From: Istiophorus platypterus
Taxonomy: Eukaryota > Chordata > Actinopteri > Istiophoriformes > Istiophoridae
Assembly (NCBI GenBank): GCA_016859345.1
Contig: CM029126.1
Location: forward strand, 10,246,527 to 10,310,526
Length of the DNA stretch: 64,000 nucleotides
Reading direction: 5' to 3'
Positions 10,301-20,642 of this stretch are shown piece by piece. Under the pieces are notes generated by a model. The model saw nothing but the letters and a program-made list of their open reading frames with translations, was not told the origin of the DNA and made no database searches. Position 1 is the stretch's first letter. Every line of letters starts with the position of its first letter. The translations under genes and the position numbers were made by a program.

Positions 10301-13135
10301 CTTGTCCAGCAGCAGACGGGGTACAGGGTCATTGTCAGGGCTGTAGTAGAGGCGGACCAAGGAGCTGTTGAGGATCAGGTTGATCTTCAGCTTTTTACCG
10401 TACGGCAGGGTCACAAAGTTTTGGTGTTCTGAGACACAGAAAGACAGAAAGAGGAGAAAGGAGAACAAGGAGTAAATACATCATAGCTCTGTTTACAGGC
10501 CCATAGATCATCTAAAATGCATTAGCCTGCAAGGGTCCATCAGTGTTTCGGTCGTTAAAAAGCCATCATTGCACCTAAGAAGGGCGCAGACGGACAACAA
10601 CAACATCCTGATGGAAGGTCCTGGAAGATTTAAATCAGGTCAGGCATGGGAGAAGAAAAAGTATATGATCTGTCTTCATTTGACCTCTCACCCTTGACAT
10701 TGAGGCACACTTTCCTTTGGATAACACCGTTGGCATCCCAGACAGTGTAGCTACCCTCATCGGCGCCCGTGACAACACTGAGGGTGACGTGGCGCTCATT
10801 GACGCTGATACGACCCTCGTAGCCCTCCCTGGACAACCCCGTACTGGTCAGGAGCACCAGAGCTGGTCTGCAGGAAGGGAAAGTCAGAGAGAATGAACTT
10901 GATTTCAACCTTTCCTGGTAATTCTATGACAGGTTGTCTCAGGGCACGTACATCATGGTGGGAAAATGTCATTACAGATTACAGATTAGAGTGATTTGCT
11001 GACTCTACCTAGATGTCTGGTTGGCCTCCACAGCACTGGACCTGTACTCCAGTGTGATAGGAGGAGTCACTCCCAAAAGCGGAATATGGTAGTTGTCTCC
11101 ATATTTAATTATCTGCTCGTTGGAGCAATCTAGAAGGTAAAAGAAGGGTGTTAAACACTTTGTTGTTGAGTATGAGGACGCAACAAGGTTAATTACAGTC
11201 GACAGGGAACTGTCTGACATTTAGGTAGAAAGGAGCGACAGAAGAGAGACAGTTTATGTGCTCTGGGGGAAGGAAGAAAAGACAGATGAGGGATGAGGGA
11301 AGAGGGAACTGTTTGACAGATGTGGCGAAAAGGGGAAAGATTGCAGAGAAACGAAGAAGCACTGATCCAAAAATATCAGGCTAGCTGCAATGAAGGGGTG
11401 GTGATACGAACCAAACAGCGAGAAAGACAGTAACGACCAGATAAAGACAGGAAAACAGCAGGGAGGGAAGCAGAGGGGAGTGGGTTGGCCGTTAAAGGGC
11501 TCCATAATTACTACCTTGCAGCTTCAGCATGCTCTTGCACTCCAAGAACACGCACACACACACACAAATGCAAAGGTTCACACACACAGACACGTATTCA
11601 TCACCTCACAACACATTACCTCTTACATATGGCAAATTTCCCACATACCGCTTCTCAAAAATCGCCTTTATCCCTCGCGGGTTTGAGTGAACTCAAACCG
11701 GGCTGGCATCATGTCATTCCCTCCTTCTTTTACATATGTTAGCGTGAGTGTGTGTGTGTATGTGTGTATGTATCTACAGATACGACACTGCTGCAACTTG
11801 TAACACTCACAGGACACACAGGATGCGTAACTGTGAGGTTTATTTGGCTGTTGACTGCACGATTAAATCAGAAGAAATGACACTGCACTGATTGTGATTC
11901 CAGATCAGACATAAGAGGCTCATTATTCATCCTGGGCTTAGAATGCATTTGATGGAACTACTAAGATATATAATGCTTTTTAAATTGTAAAATTTGAAAA
12001 AAATAAATATAAAAATTCTAGAATGAATTATTTTAAATCTTAAGTGCTCTTTTTCTAGTCTTTATTGTATTGTCACTGCAACATATAGATGTAATGGTGG
12101 ATAAAAACCCTATTAGATTCATAGTTTATTATGTGAATGTAAGTTCGGTCTTGTAAATGGTCTATTTAGTATCACAATTGAGGTCATCCAAATGGAACTC
12201 GTACAAAAATGAATTTGAATGTCCTACAGTCGATTTTTGGTTAGAGCGTTGAATTGAAATTCCAATCCTACCTGTGAGAGTGTAATATGTCAATACATTA
12301 CCATTCCCAATGTGTCATCCAGTACCTCGGACTATAAGTGTGATGCGTCTGACATCTTCTGGCTTCTCTGGATTCGTCACAGTGTACACACCCTCATCTC
12401 CCTCACCCACAGCGTCTATAATAAGGTGGCTGAGTTGGCGGTTGAGTTTGGTCCTATTGTTGACCACGACACCGCCCCGCATCAGGACCACATCAGCTGA
12501 CCGCTGAGCTGACCTGTTCCGAAACACGACCTCCACCCCGAGCGAGGGTAGCATGATGTGAAAATCCTCACCATGGAACAAGGTCATGGAGTCCTCGTCG
12601 ACTGGATTATACGAAGGACAAAGGCAGGAGGAGGCATTGACAAACACATAAAAGGATAAGGAAAGCTCATTATTTATCACTGATGAGAGAATTATATCTG
12701 ATGCACTGGTACATAAAAGTCTTACCTTTCACAGGAGCAGAAAGGACTGTGAACAAAGATCAAAGAAAACACAATTTAAAAGTGATATCTCTTATATTTG
12801 GACTCTTTAGTTTCATCAGTTAAACTGAAGTACAGAGTCTCAGTCCTTTGCTTCTCTATCAAAATAAAATTTTTATTACACATTCTTCTCGATTACTTTG
12901 CATATTGTCCACTAGTGTCCCAGCATTTTTAATTAATTAAAATAGTGTTTCCTGAATAAATACTATTGGTCTAGCATGACTAGGTGATTGGCAAAAGAGC
13001 AAACACTGGCACTGATGCACAAAGACGCAATTTCCATATTTCCACATCACTATTAGAGGGCACAACATATCTAATTTTTCTTGACATACCTACGGTGAAC
13101 AGGAAGCTTAATGTGATCACACTGACTGTCCCCAT
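7330..13135 (-). CDS. Type I membrane protein, three cysteine-poor Ig-like domains, proline-rich tail
   Basis: Ten coding exons, phases consistent, 631 residues: 13135-13090, 12746-12726 (21 bp), 12601-12326, 11129-11009, 10867-10692, 10428-10286, 9547-9400, 9151-8970, 8860-8768, 8019-7330. The start MGTVSVITLSFLFTVV reads as a signal peptide. Residues about 20-114, 115-213 and 214-310 form three Ig-like domains, each with an Ig F-strand motif (DEGVYTV, DEGSYTV, DAGQFKI) but a hydrophobic residue where the conserved Cys should be. Five N-glycosylation sequons lie in the ectodomain (NRS, NRT, NQT, NSS, NMS). A transmembrane helix (about 317-342) is followed by KVKKRAKR. The tail of about 290 residues is dense in SPEPKP/PTPE-type repeats and has no tyrosine, so no ITIM or ITAM. 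I do not recognise a named family. An adhesion or receptor-like role is only inferred. Confidence 0.85.
8030..8705. repeat. Dispersed fish repeat inside the last intron of the Ig-like gene
   Basis: Almost the whole intron 8020-8767 is one interspersed element. Phrases such as 'gaaaggttttcagcctc', 'ctgagagttggaggagac', 'atatgtggtgcataa' and 'gcagcagcgttctgaatgag' are familiar from an abundant teleost repeat. The open frames inside it are not host genes. Confidence 0.5.
9581..9603. repeat. Poly-A tract in intron
   Basis: An A homopolymer in the intron 9548-10285 of the Ig-like gene. The rest of that intron is AT-rich with TATA-type words around 10050-10150 and no recognisable coding sequence. 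Confidence 0.6.
11130..12325. other. Intron between Ig domains 1 and 2
   Basis: Intron of about 1.2 kb in the Ig-like gene. It holds a short (CA)n tract near 11553-11566 and a (GT)n tract near 11746-11766. No exon or RNA gene was recognised. Confidence 0.6.
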
Positions 13136-13156
13136 CCTGGCAAAATTCTTTTATGT
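13136..13156 (-). other. 5' UTR part of the first coding exon, Ig-like gene
   Basis: On the minus strand a pyrimidine-rich stretch ending in TTTCTAG (acceptor AG at 13158-13157) lies 21 nt before the ATG at 13135. This suggests that the transcript starts further upstream, with one or more noncoding exons. Confidence 0.45.
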
Positions 13157-13415
13157 CTAGAAAGAAGAAAGAACGGTGTGTCTGTGAGTTCATAGAAGGT
13201 CAACATAATAGGAAAATATTTTTTTGCTTCTCAAATCCTTTTCATAATTTATACATATGTATTCATATTTGTGCAGACACATGAATACATATTTCTAGAA
13301 AAGACTTTGAGATAATGACAACTCGTTATGATTTGGATGAAGTGACTACTGCTATTAGTATTACTTTTGGCTTAAGATCAAAAACAAGCTTTTGGCACAA
13401 ATCCTAGATTCAGAT

Positions 13416-13441
13416 CACACACACACACACACACACACACT
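13416..13441. repeat. (CA)n microsatellite
   Basis: Uninterrupted CA dinucleotide tract of about 13 units in the presumed 5' intron of the Ig-like gene. Confidence 0.85.
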
Positions 13442-13899
13442 GAATCAATTGTTCCTATGCTGATCTGTGCACCAAATCTAATGAAACTCTGTTCACTATT
13501 TGGAAGATGCCCTGCTGACATAAGTACACACACACACATTTTCCCAACAGAGGTAAAATGAAGCTTATTTCTTTTACATACCGTAGAGAGACTCACAAAA
13601 ATTTTAAATTCCCAGCAGCCATTAGAAATTTAATTGACACATTACTCTTGTGCTCCTCCATTCAGTAATGCCATTGTCAATCATCTAAAGTGGAAAATGT
13701 CGCTCACTGCATCTACCTCCTGCTACACTGATTCAAGAAGTACCTTCATTAATCTCTTTAACATTTGTCCTTTGCTGCAGTCAGAACAGAATCTTATGAA
13801 GAGGCCATCTGCTAAAATGGTCCGTGTCCATGATGGATCTTCTCAGCTGGAAAATACACGGTTGCCTAAAAAACATTTTTGCTTAGGTGAGCTTCAACC

Positions 13900-16800
13900 A
13901 GGAAACTATCAGAAGTAGAAATGGTGCAGAGCAAACATAATTTCCACAAGCCCCCGTGAAGGTTTCTGAGATGAGTCCTGACTAATTGCAGCACTGAGGA
14001 GATATTGATTATGTGAACAGCTTTTGTCTTTGCTGAGGCATCAGAGGCAAAACATCAAGGGATTGAGGCAAAGAAACTTTCCTGTGGTTTTCATTTTAAA
14101 AGCCCTAGAGGGGAGCTGAAGGAAACACCTGCGGTGCTAACAGTCAGATAGAGCATCATCTGCGTAGCATACTATGTATGTTATCTATATGCCAGAAAAG
14201 GAACCTTATAAAGTGAAAGTATGCACATCAACCTTTTAATAGTTGTATGAATATGTTTCATTATTCATGAGACTTTAACAGTGTTTTAACTGAGTCCTTG
14301 AGGTCAGCATAGTTTTTTTCTGTCTTTCTCTAATTTCATTTTTTTTATGGGGCATTAAGAATTCCATTAGGCTACTATCACACCAAAAATCTAAAAAAAA
14401 TAAAAAAAACTCTCCCTGAAGACACTGTCTGCCGATATTCGTGCAGTCCCTGTAAATTCAATTTATCTGCCATTGCCTGGGGGTTATTATTGGACTTCAG
14501 CCATAAAAAACAGGCTTTGTTAAGAGTGTCTTTATAACCTAATCTTATACCTGAGCTCAATTTAAAATCAGGGCCATTAGTAGATTTGTGGGTTAAAGTT
14601 AGTGCTGTTTAAAGGCCATATTGAACAGCCATTCCTTTCTTAAAGACGTCCTTCCCTTACCTATGTGCATTTCTCACAGGGCCACCTAGCTTTGGATTTC
14701 CATCACAAATTGTGTACTGATTATGTGCTGGAATTTAAACACAGAATAATTCAAAAAAATAATTCAATTCCAGCCAATCTGAGTAATGACCTGGGTTTCC
14801 AACAGAAAAAGTCAAGTATGAGAAGGGCTGCAAGGAAAACATCTTTTCCTCAAGACACTATGAAGTTTGTGAGAAGGACTGCTATTAAAGGCAACACTGA
14901 GGGGATAATGATGATTTGAACATCTATACTGACACATCCAGAGTTTTTTTTTTTTTTTTTTGCTAAGGAGGTTTGCTGTGGTTTTCATTCACAAAGCTCA
15001 GGAAGGGACCGGAAGGGAACACCTGCAGTGCTCACAGTCACACGTTGCAGCAGCCAGTATACATGCAGTAAAGATTAAGGTGTCTCACTGTAACACAGAA
15101 GACATCATGACACATCCCATTCCTGCTGGAAATGATGCAGCATTAAGCAAGATTCATTCTATGTATAAACACTAGCTCCACTTGTCTGCTACCTCTATGT
15201 CTTTGTATCTGTATGTGCAACATGAAGATAGTTTTAAAGAGAAAACGGCAGTGGTCCAATTCGTTCCTTATTTTCGAAAGAGAATAATTAACATTTCACA
15301 ATGTCATAATCTGAAAACCGGAGCTGCTGTTTCACAGAAGGCCTCATACAACCCTCTGCACTGTGTCTGCCACATCTACCACACTCTTGGCAGAAAGCCT
15401 AAAAGCCCACTGCTTTATTGTAAGTGAAACAAAATATGGAACAAAACTGCGTCACACAGAACAGCGTCTCTTGACAAACAAACCCTTAGTGTCTTTTGCT
15501 ACAGTCATCTGTACAACTCAAATGACAATGTAATTTTATTCCTTTAGTCCTCATCTTTGTTTTGAGAATTCATTCTCAGGGTTTGAACCCTTCTTTGAGG
15601 CCACTGCATCACAGCTACCACCAAAAAAAACCCAAAAAAACAAAAACTTTTGACCCCCGGTAGTTGTCGGCATTTAATTAATAGAGCAATATAAGACGTA
15701 GGATTGTTTGGATCTAATGAAAGAAAGAAGTTAGCCGGGTCCATCTGTTTGTCCCAGCAGTAGGCCTCACAGAGCCACCATGGCCAATCTGGTGTTTCTA
15801 TGCAGGATCTGAGGAGCAAAAAATCCAAAGTCTCATCTTTTGTTTCTGTGTGGTTTTGAGAATTTGAGACCGAAACTAATGGTTCGCCCCACTGAGCATA
15901 AACACGCAAGCAAATGAAAACACATGCAATAAGCTATTTTACAAGCTTATTCCTTTGGGCTGTAAACCATGAACACAGAAAAATTTGCCATCTGCTATCC
16001 ATTTCCAGACTTTCTCTCCCTTCACTTAGCTACACTCAGTCTTTATTCTACCTCACTGAATTCTGCACTCTGTCTCTTCCTTCCTTTCTCCCATTTTCTC
16101 ACCTTTGTCACCATTCTTACATCTTCAAGTGTGACTTTCTACCACCATCGCAACAACAGCCATTTCATAGAGGCCCCTCCCTTTAAAGTGTATGTGCATG
16201 TCTACCAGGGCTACCTGGATTTCGATCCCCATCAAGAATTGTCTATTTATTATGTGCTTGGATTTAAACACAAAATAATTCACAAGATAATTCAAATCCA
16301 CCCGATCTGAGTGATGACCTGGATCAGTTTCCAATGGGAAATTTCTAGCACGAGAAGGGCTGCAGGGAAAACATCTTTTCCACAAAACCCTATGGCAGCT
16401 TGTGAGAAGGATTGTGATTAATGGCAACAGTGAGGGGGATTATGATGATTTGAACTGACATACACTGACATATCAAGATTTTGTCAAAGGGGGTTTGCTT
16501 TTTTCATTTGCAAAGCTCAGGAGGGGACCGGGAGGGAACAAGTGCAGTGCTTGCAGTCGCACGTTGCAGCAGCTAGCTCTGTTTCTGCATGATTCTGAGT
16601 ATGTGAGACCAAAAATAACACTACAAGGTTCGCCCCACTGAGCACAAACATGAGAGTACATGAAAACACATGCAATAAGCTATTTCACAAGCTTATTCCT
16701 TTGGGCTGTAAACCTTGGACACAGAGAAATTTGCCATCTGCTATCCATTTCTGAACTTTCTCTCCCTTCACTAAGCTATACTCAGTCCTTATTCTACCTC

Positions 16801-16930
16801 ACTGAATTCTTCATTATGTCTCTTCCTTATTTGCTTGTTCTCCCATTTTCTCACTTCCGTCACCATTCTCACATCTTCCAGCGTGACTTTCTACCACCAT
16901 CACAGCCCTGTTCAAGCCTCTGTCCTCCTC
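13900..16930. repeat. Diverged tandem duplication of a noncoding unit
   Basis: Several blocks recur in the same order. A block with 'gtggttttcatt' followed by 'aacacctgcggtgct' occurs near 14080-14140, again near 14979-15070, and in diverged form near 16495-16575. 'cttggatttaaacacaaaataattc' near 16259 matches 14730-14755. The block 15845-16150 ('ggttcgccccactgagca', 'aagcttattcctttgggctgtaaacc') recurs 746 bp later at 16590-16905. None of the copies carries a convincing reading frame. Confidence 0.7.
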
Positions 16931-17466
16931 TGCTTACTTTCTATGCTGCCATTTGACAGCTCTGTACCTTCTCTCGATTTCTTTTCCCCCACATTGTCTT
17001 CTCAGTAAAACGAAACACTGCTCCATATCTCGAGGTACATCTCTCATATCCCTTTTTCTTTGTGTTTCTCTCTGGATCTCTCTCTCTCTCCTTTTTATCA
17101 TGTCTCTTTCATCCTCTCCTCCTCTTTATATAATCCACGTCTGTGCATCCCACTCTGAAATCAAAGCCTGTATCTGTGTTCCTTCAAACTCCAAACTCCC
17201 TGCTTATTGGAAGGACAGAAAGGTCTTTGTCCACAGGCTTTAAAGAGGCGGAAATGCCTTCAATGACTGCAGATGTGGGGACCCTACAAAGCTACCTCTG
17301 TGTCTTCAACCATCATCATTTCTCTTTCATTTTCACTTTTCCTCTTTTGCAAAAAAATATTTGCACAAGTGATGAGGAGAAATCACTCATGACATGAGGT
17401 TAAGTCCCCTTGATGATGACGAGGTATGCTAGAGATAAGCTCAAACACATATTTACATGTGCACAA

Positions 17467-17505
<39 letters not shown>

Positions 17506-18540
17506 TGAACATACCGTTCCTTCTTATCACAGTGGTAGACATCTATAAATCATGAGGCATCAAAAAAGGAAAAAAAAAGGACTGCTGCACCAAGAGATAC
17601 TCATGTGAAAGCAGCTGGATGTTTACTTTAGGTGCACCGCTTTCAAACAAATATGAGGTACATTCAAAATTCAAAAGCTTCACATTTTCCACTTTGATGA
17701 TACCAACTACTAGCATCTGCATCGTAACAACAAGAAAAGCTTGTCTATACAAAAAATGCATAACAAATTATAAAGTTTATATAAGAGAAGAGGCCTGTGG
17801 CGGCTCACAACCTATTTCCCTCAAAGGCTGACTGGTGCTGACACTGAACTAATGGATAAGACAAGTTTCCACCATATTGCTTGCACCTGTCAGATTCACT
17901 AAAATCAGCGGACATGTGGGAGGGGTGGGGAAGGGATCGAGGAGCTATGTGCAGTATTGACAAACACACTGGAAGAGGGGATAACAGCACAGATTATATG
18001 GATCTGACATATGGTAAAGATAACTATGCAGACAAGATTGGATCCCCTGATGAGAGCCATTACTGTCATCTGTTCAGGGCCTTCATGCAGCTCTGGCCAC
18101 AGTCTATGTGCAGCACACTGCAGGCAGAGGTGACATAGCCAGAAAGCCTTCAGGCTGGAGCATCCTCCCAGATAATGGTTTCTGCTAAGCCTTTAAGGGT
18201 CGAGTGTAGAGAATGAACAGCCATTTGGACAATATCAACTTCCCTAAGGCAACGTATGGAAAAAAAGAATAAGACTATCAAATATAATATGTAATGTCCC
18301 CATGGTGATAATAGCAGCAGTGACAATGTTTTTTTTTTTCTCCATCTTTTTATTCAATGACCAGCATAGACTGAACCTGTCTGTCTTCATTTTGGCCCGA
18401 ATACGTCCCCATTAGGCCACAATAACAATTAAAAATTATTATCACCTTGCATCCTACAAAATACATCTGCATGATATATATGGCCAGCTGAGACCCATCA
18501 GGAGGTCTGGGAAATAAGTGATATCAACCCAAAATATCCA
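16931..18540. other. Noncoding interval, no gene seen
   Basis: Pyrimidine-rich sequence at about 16970-17130, then mixed sequence with a (CA)n tract. Only short open frames without recognisable similarity. Confidence 0.55.
17473..17503. repeat. (CA)n microsatellite
   Basis: CA dinucleotide tract of about 15 units in noncoding sequence. Confidence 0.85.
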
Positions 18541-18544
18541 ATAA

Positions 18545-19150
18545 GGGCGACGCCGGCTCCATCCCAGGACCGACCGGGATTAACATACTGTTCCACATTT
18601 CTCCCCGCTGACGGTGTGATAATGCGTGGTCGCCGATAAACCTCTGGGCTCCGAGCCTCCTCGGTCACCTCGGTCAGAGGCCGGGGTGGCTGGGACGGCT
18701 GGGATGGCCGATAAGCGCATCCACCAAAAAACTGCAGAATTTAACCCCTTCACGCACCAGTCAGGTTCAGGACAACGCATCCCTCACACGCACGCAAGAG
18801 CAAAAAAGAAAAAAGAAAAAAGGAAGAAAACGAGAGAAGGGAAAATCAGCGCTCAGCATCTCACTTTACCTTCAACTTTGCTCGGCCGCAGTCCGCGGGA
18901 GACGTCTCGATGCTCCTTCGGAGGCGAGGATGTGCCTGAACGACGTCCGCTCTCGCTCCCTCCCTCTCAACCTCGCCCCCCTTCAAGAGCAGCGCTTCAC
19001 GACTCGGGCTCAACATTTGGAAGAGGTTCAGATCATGTCGGGCTCCGCTCCCACGCTCGGAGCCACTCGTCTCGCGTCGGGAAACGCCGGCCCAGCCCTT
19101 CGTCCCCCACGAAACGGACGCCTGCGGTCACCTAACGGCGAAAAGGGAGG
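18545..19150 (-). promoter_or_regulatory. CpG-rich block, candidate promoter and first exon of the Ig-like gene
   Basis: This stretch is much richer in CG dinucleotides than its surroundings. On the minus strand GTTGAAG is followed by GTAAAGTG, a good splice donor with the exon ending at 18870. No other minus-strand gene start lies between here and the Ig-like ATG at 13135, whose exon has an upstream acceptor at 13157. I infer a noncoding first exon ending at 18870 joined over about 5.7 kb. The upstream edge and the start site are not known. Confidence 0.45.
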
Positions 19151-20500
19151 GGGGGGGGTAATTAGTCAGGTGAAACCGCAGGGGGAAGCTGATGCGGTGC
19201 AGAAAGCCTCTGCATTCAGAAATGGATTAGGCTCAGGCGGATGATATTGTGTTCAGAAGAAGTGTTTTTCCTTTTAAACTACTTGGATGCCTTGATGCTT
19301 TAATTCCCATCAAATCATTTGATCCTCGGCTGCTCTGTAAAATCCAAACTCTCACTAAGACCTCCTGAAAAACAATATTCATATATATATATATATATAT
19401 ACATACACCAAAAATATCTACAGTAAGTAGTACTGATGCAAAACAAAACACACGTGTGCTTAAGCATAATATAAAGTATTTAATGTTTTCATTGACGGTA
19501 CAGACATTGTACAAGTTGGTTCAAATAAAAACATGGTGTAGATATTAATTAGATCATGGTTCTAAAAATTACAAGCTTATGAGTCTCTCTTTAAAGCACC
19601 AATGACACAGCATGAAAAGAAATGCAATGTTCTTTACCCTATTTTCTTTTATTAAAAACATCATACCCTGAAAGCTAAAAATGCTAAGCAAGGAAAAACA
19701 TCCCAAGATATTGACGTAGGAGCAGCATCAGCATTCAGGTGCACGTATCCTGTCTCAACCTTGGAGGTAATAGGATTGGATGAGGCCTTAATGGAGTAGA
19801 TGGTGGTGGTTGATGGAGACAGAGTAACAACAGATTCACTGGAAGGTTCATGATTACCTTGGTATAAAAGGCACTATGCACTTTTTATCAGGAAATGAAA
19901 CACCATTTTTTCATCTACTGGCCACCGTAGCTGATGGATTTCTAAACATACTCCATGGGTTCCAAGATTTCCACCATCCAAATATGATTTATACACCTCC
20001 CTCCTCTTAGCTGGTTACCTGCCAAGAAGGCTGATTGAGTTTAAGCTCTTAGCACACACAGTAACAGCAATTTAGCAGTGTTAATTCCTGCTCTGTTTGT
20101 TGTTGTTACTGTATAAAGGGAGGGGTGGAGTGCACAGGAGGGGATGGGAGAGTGACAATGCCAGTTAATGGGTAATTATTTAACACCCGCATAGCAGCAA
20201 AAACACATTTATTTTCCCATATGTACGAGGCAAAAGACTGTTAGAAAAGACTTACTCCGAAAGTTGGTTTTTGATTCATAAAAATTAGAGACACTTGTCC
20301 CGCTGGTAAGCTTCCTGAATCTTGTTTCTTACATCACTCTCTTGCAAAACAAGAATTTGTACATATGAAATTTTTTTTTTTTTTGAAATATTTGACTGCT
20401 AATAGTAAAATTACACACTTGCTTCCAATGCTGAAAATGTACATACAAAATATCTTTACATTCACATTCAACTTTTGTTGCATTTACAAAATATTATCTA
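19151..20500. other. Intergenic between the CpG block and the MDC1 3' end
   Basis: Mostly AT-rich, with a short (AT)n tract at about 19381-19400 and a poly-T run near 20371-20384. No coding region recognised. Confidence 0.55.
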
Positions 20501-20506
20501 CAATTA

Positions 20507-20512
20507 TTTATT
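20507..20512 (-). terminator. MDC1 poly(A) signal
   Basis: The minus strand reads AATAAA here, about 130 nt beyond the MDC1 stop codon at 20643, in an AT-rich context. This is the most likely mRNA end. Confidence 0.6.
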
Positions 20513-20642
20513 ATGGACAAAAAATGACTCACTAGTATTTCCATTGCTCTCTGATTTGAAAGGGTATCTACCAATGATAAATGCAGAGACACTAGTGAAG
20601 CAGATTTCCCATACATATGTAGGCGTATCATTGCATGTATAT

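Noticed and set aside
13900..16930. Considered as a CRISPR-like or satellite array
   Set aside because: Units are hundreds of bp long, diverged, unequally spaced and in a eukaryotic genome; better called tandem duplication.
18626..19135. 169-codon plus-strand open frame in the CpG block
   Set aside because: Low-complexity Ser/Arg/Pro translation typical of CpG islands, no similarity recognised, and the block is better explained as promoter and noncoding exon.
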